From: CAZUZS01 sp964624795
GTDB taxonomy: Bacteria > Calditrichota > Calditrichia > RBG-13-44-9
DNA length: 14,229 bases
Direction of reading: 5' to 3'
NCBI GenBank assembly: GCA_964624795.1
Contig: CAZUZS010000094.1
Location: forward strand, 1 to 14,229
Below, piece after piece: positions 14,036 to 14,229 of this stretch. A model generated the notes under the pieces. It did not search any database. It was not told the origin of the DNA and was given only the letters and a program-made list of their open reading frames with translations. Numbering within the stretch: position 1 is the stretch's first letter; every line of letters starts with the position of its first letter. A program made the position numbers and the translations under genes.

Positions 14036-14104
14036 ATGTTTCTTTATATCATCTTCTTTCTGCTGAGTCTGGCGGCGGTCACGAAATGGCCAAGGGTTTG
14101 TTAG
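14036..14104 (+). CDS. Possible 22-residue hydrophobic peptide
   Basis: The plus-strand ATG at 14036, preceded by GGTGGG at 3 nt, opens a 22-codon frame giving MFLYIIFFLLSLAAVTKWPR plus two residues and TAG. About 15 residues form one membrane-spanning segment followed by a short basic tail. The stop abuts the first palindrome. It is the only plus-strand candidate in the window and may be chance, a leader peptide or the stub of a decayed gene. I recognise no family. Confidence 0.15.
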   Translation: MFLYIIFFLLSLAAVTKWPRVC

Positions 14105-14229
14105 CCCGGACGTTCACGTCCGGGAATAGATGAGCGGGTACTCCGGTGGGAGGCCATTTATGGCCTTTGAAGAATGGAAAGCCTTAAAAGGCTTGGGATT
14201 CGTTTGGTTTTCGTAATCCCCGGCATAAA
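14105..14229. repeat. Run of short palindromes with 2-nt centres (REP-like)
   Basis: Three perfect palindromes occur in 90 bp: 14105-14124 (9-bp arms CCCGGACGT/ACGTCCGGG), 14151-14166 (7-bp arms AGGCCAT/ATGGCCT) and 14179-14194 (7-bp arms AAGCCTT/AAGGCTT). Each has a 2-nt centre. A fourth pair, GGGATT/AATCCC (14195-14200, 14215-14220), has a 14-nt loop. The window ends in CCCCGGCATAAA, which looks like the first half of another. The tandem, unequal palindromes resemble repetitive extragenic palindromes of the kind spread by REP-associated tyrosine transposases; no such gene is visible. Confidence 0.5.

Larger units (their letters stand above)
13683..14229. other. 547-bp non-coding region upstream of rpoN, to the window edge
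   Basis: Holds the rpoN promoter and operator-like repeat (13723-13761), a longer inverted repeat (13778-13816), a tiny hydrophobic open frame (14036-14104, plus) and a run of palindromes (14105-14229). Open frames of 64-72 codons on both strands overlap one another and show no family resemblance. No gene is called except the low-confidence peptide. Confidence 0.6.

Noticed and set aside
1..14229. CRISPR array, defence island, prophage or transposon genes
   Set aside because: No regularly spaced repeats, transposase or phage-like genes were seen; every recognisable gene is housekeeping.

Overview
The window carries fourteen recognisable protein genes, all on the minus strand, with no gene I can defend on the plus strand. 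In the direction of transcription (right to left) the order is rpoN, hslV, hslU, argF, a DUF177/YceD gene, rpmF, plsX, fabH, fabD, fabG, acpP, fabF, rnc and the start of wecB, which runs off the left edge. I recognised no tRNA, rRNA, CRISPR array, transposase or prophage gene. The order DUF177-rpmF-plsX-fabH-fabD-fabG-acpP-fabF-rnc is a widely conserved bacterial cluster. Moderate GC, frequent Shine-Dalgarno sites and a Firmicutes-like HslV propeptide fit a deep-branching bacterium, perhaps of the FCB superphylum (Calditrichota, KSB1 or Marinimicrobia type) rather than Bacteroidota proper, where such sites are rare. This placement is inference and weak.

Right part (11.9-14.2 kb): sigma-54 has a predicted promoter overlapped by a perfect inverted repeat with CTGT-N8-ACAG spacing. 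About 550 bp upstream of rpoN is non-coding and ends at the window edge in a run of palindromes sharing one geometry (equal arms, 2-nt centre), the most unusual structure here. Centre right (8.9-11.9 kb): the HslVU protease pair with its own predicted promoter, followed by an ornithine carbamoyltransferase gene with a GTG start and a strong ribosome site.

Centre to left (1.3-8.8 kb): DUF177 and rpmF (ribosome biogenesis) lead into plsX (phospholipid precursor) and the fatty-acid synthesis enzymes. FabD loads malonyl onto AcpP, FabH starts chains, FabF extends them, FabG reduces the 3-keto group, and PlsX moves finished acyl chains to phosphate. The first gene lies so close to a good promoter that its message may be leaderless. 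A hairpin whose single imperfect pair is a G-U wobble only on the minus-strand transcript lies just after acpP, so fabF-rnc probably forms a separate unit with its own promoter. rnc begins with TTG overlapping the fabF stop.

Left edge (1-1.1 kb): wecB (UDP-GlcNAc 2-epimerase, surface polysaccharide precursor) has its own predicted promoter.

No previously undescribed multi-gene system is visible. The points worth following are non-coding: the palindrome run, the rpoN operator candidate, the leaderless-looking operon head, the acpP terminator, and repeats in the two larger internal gaps.
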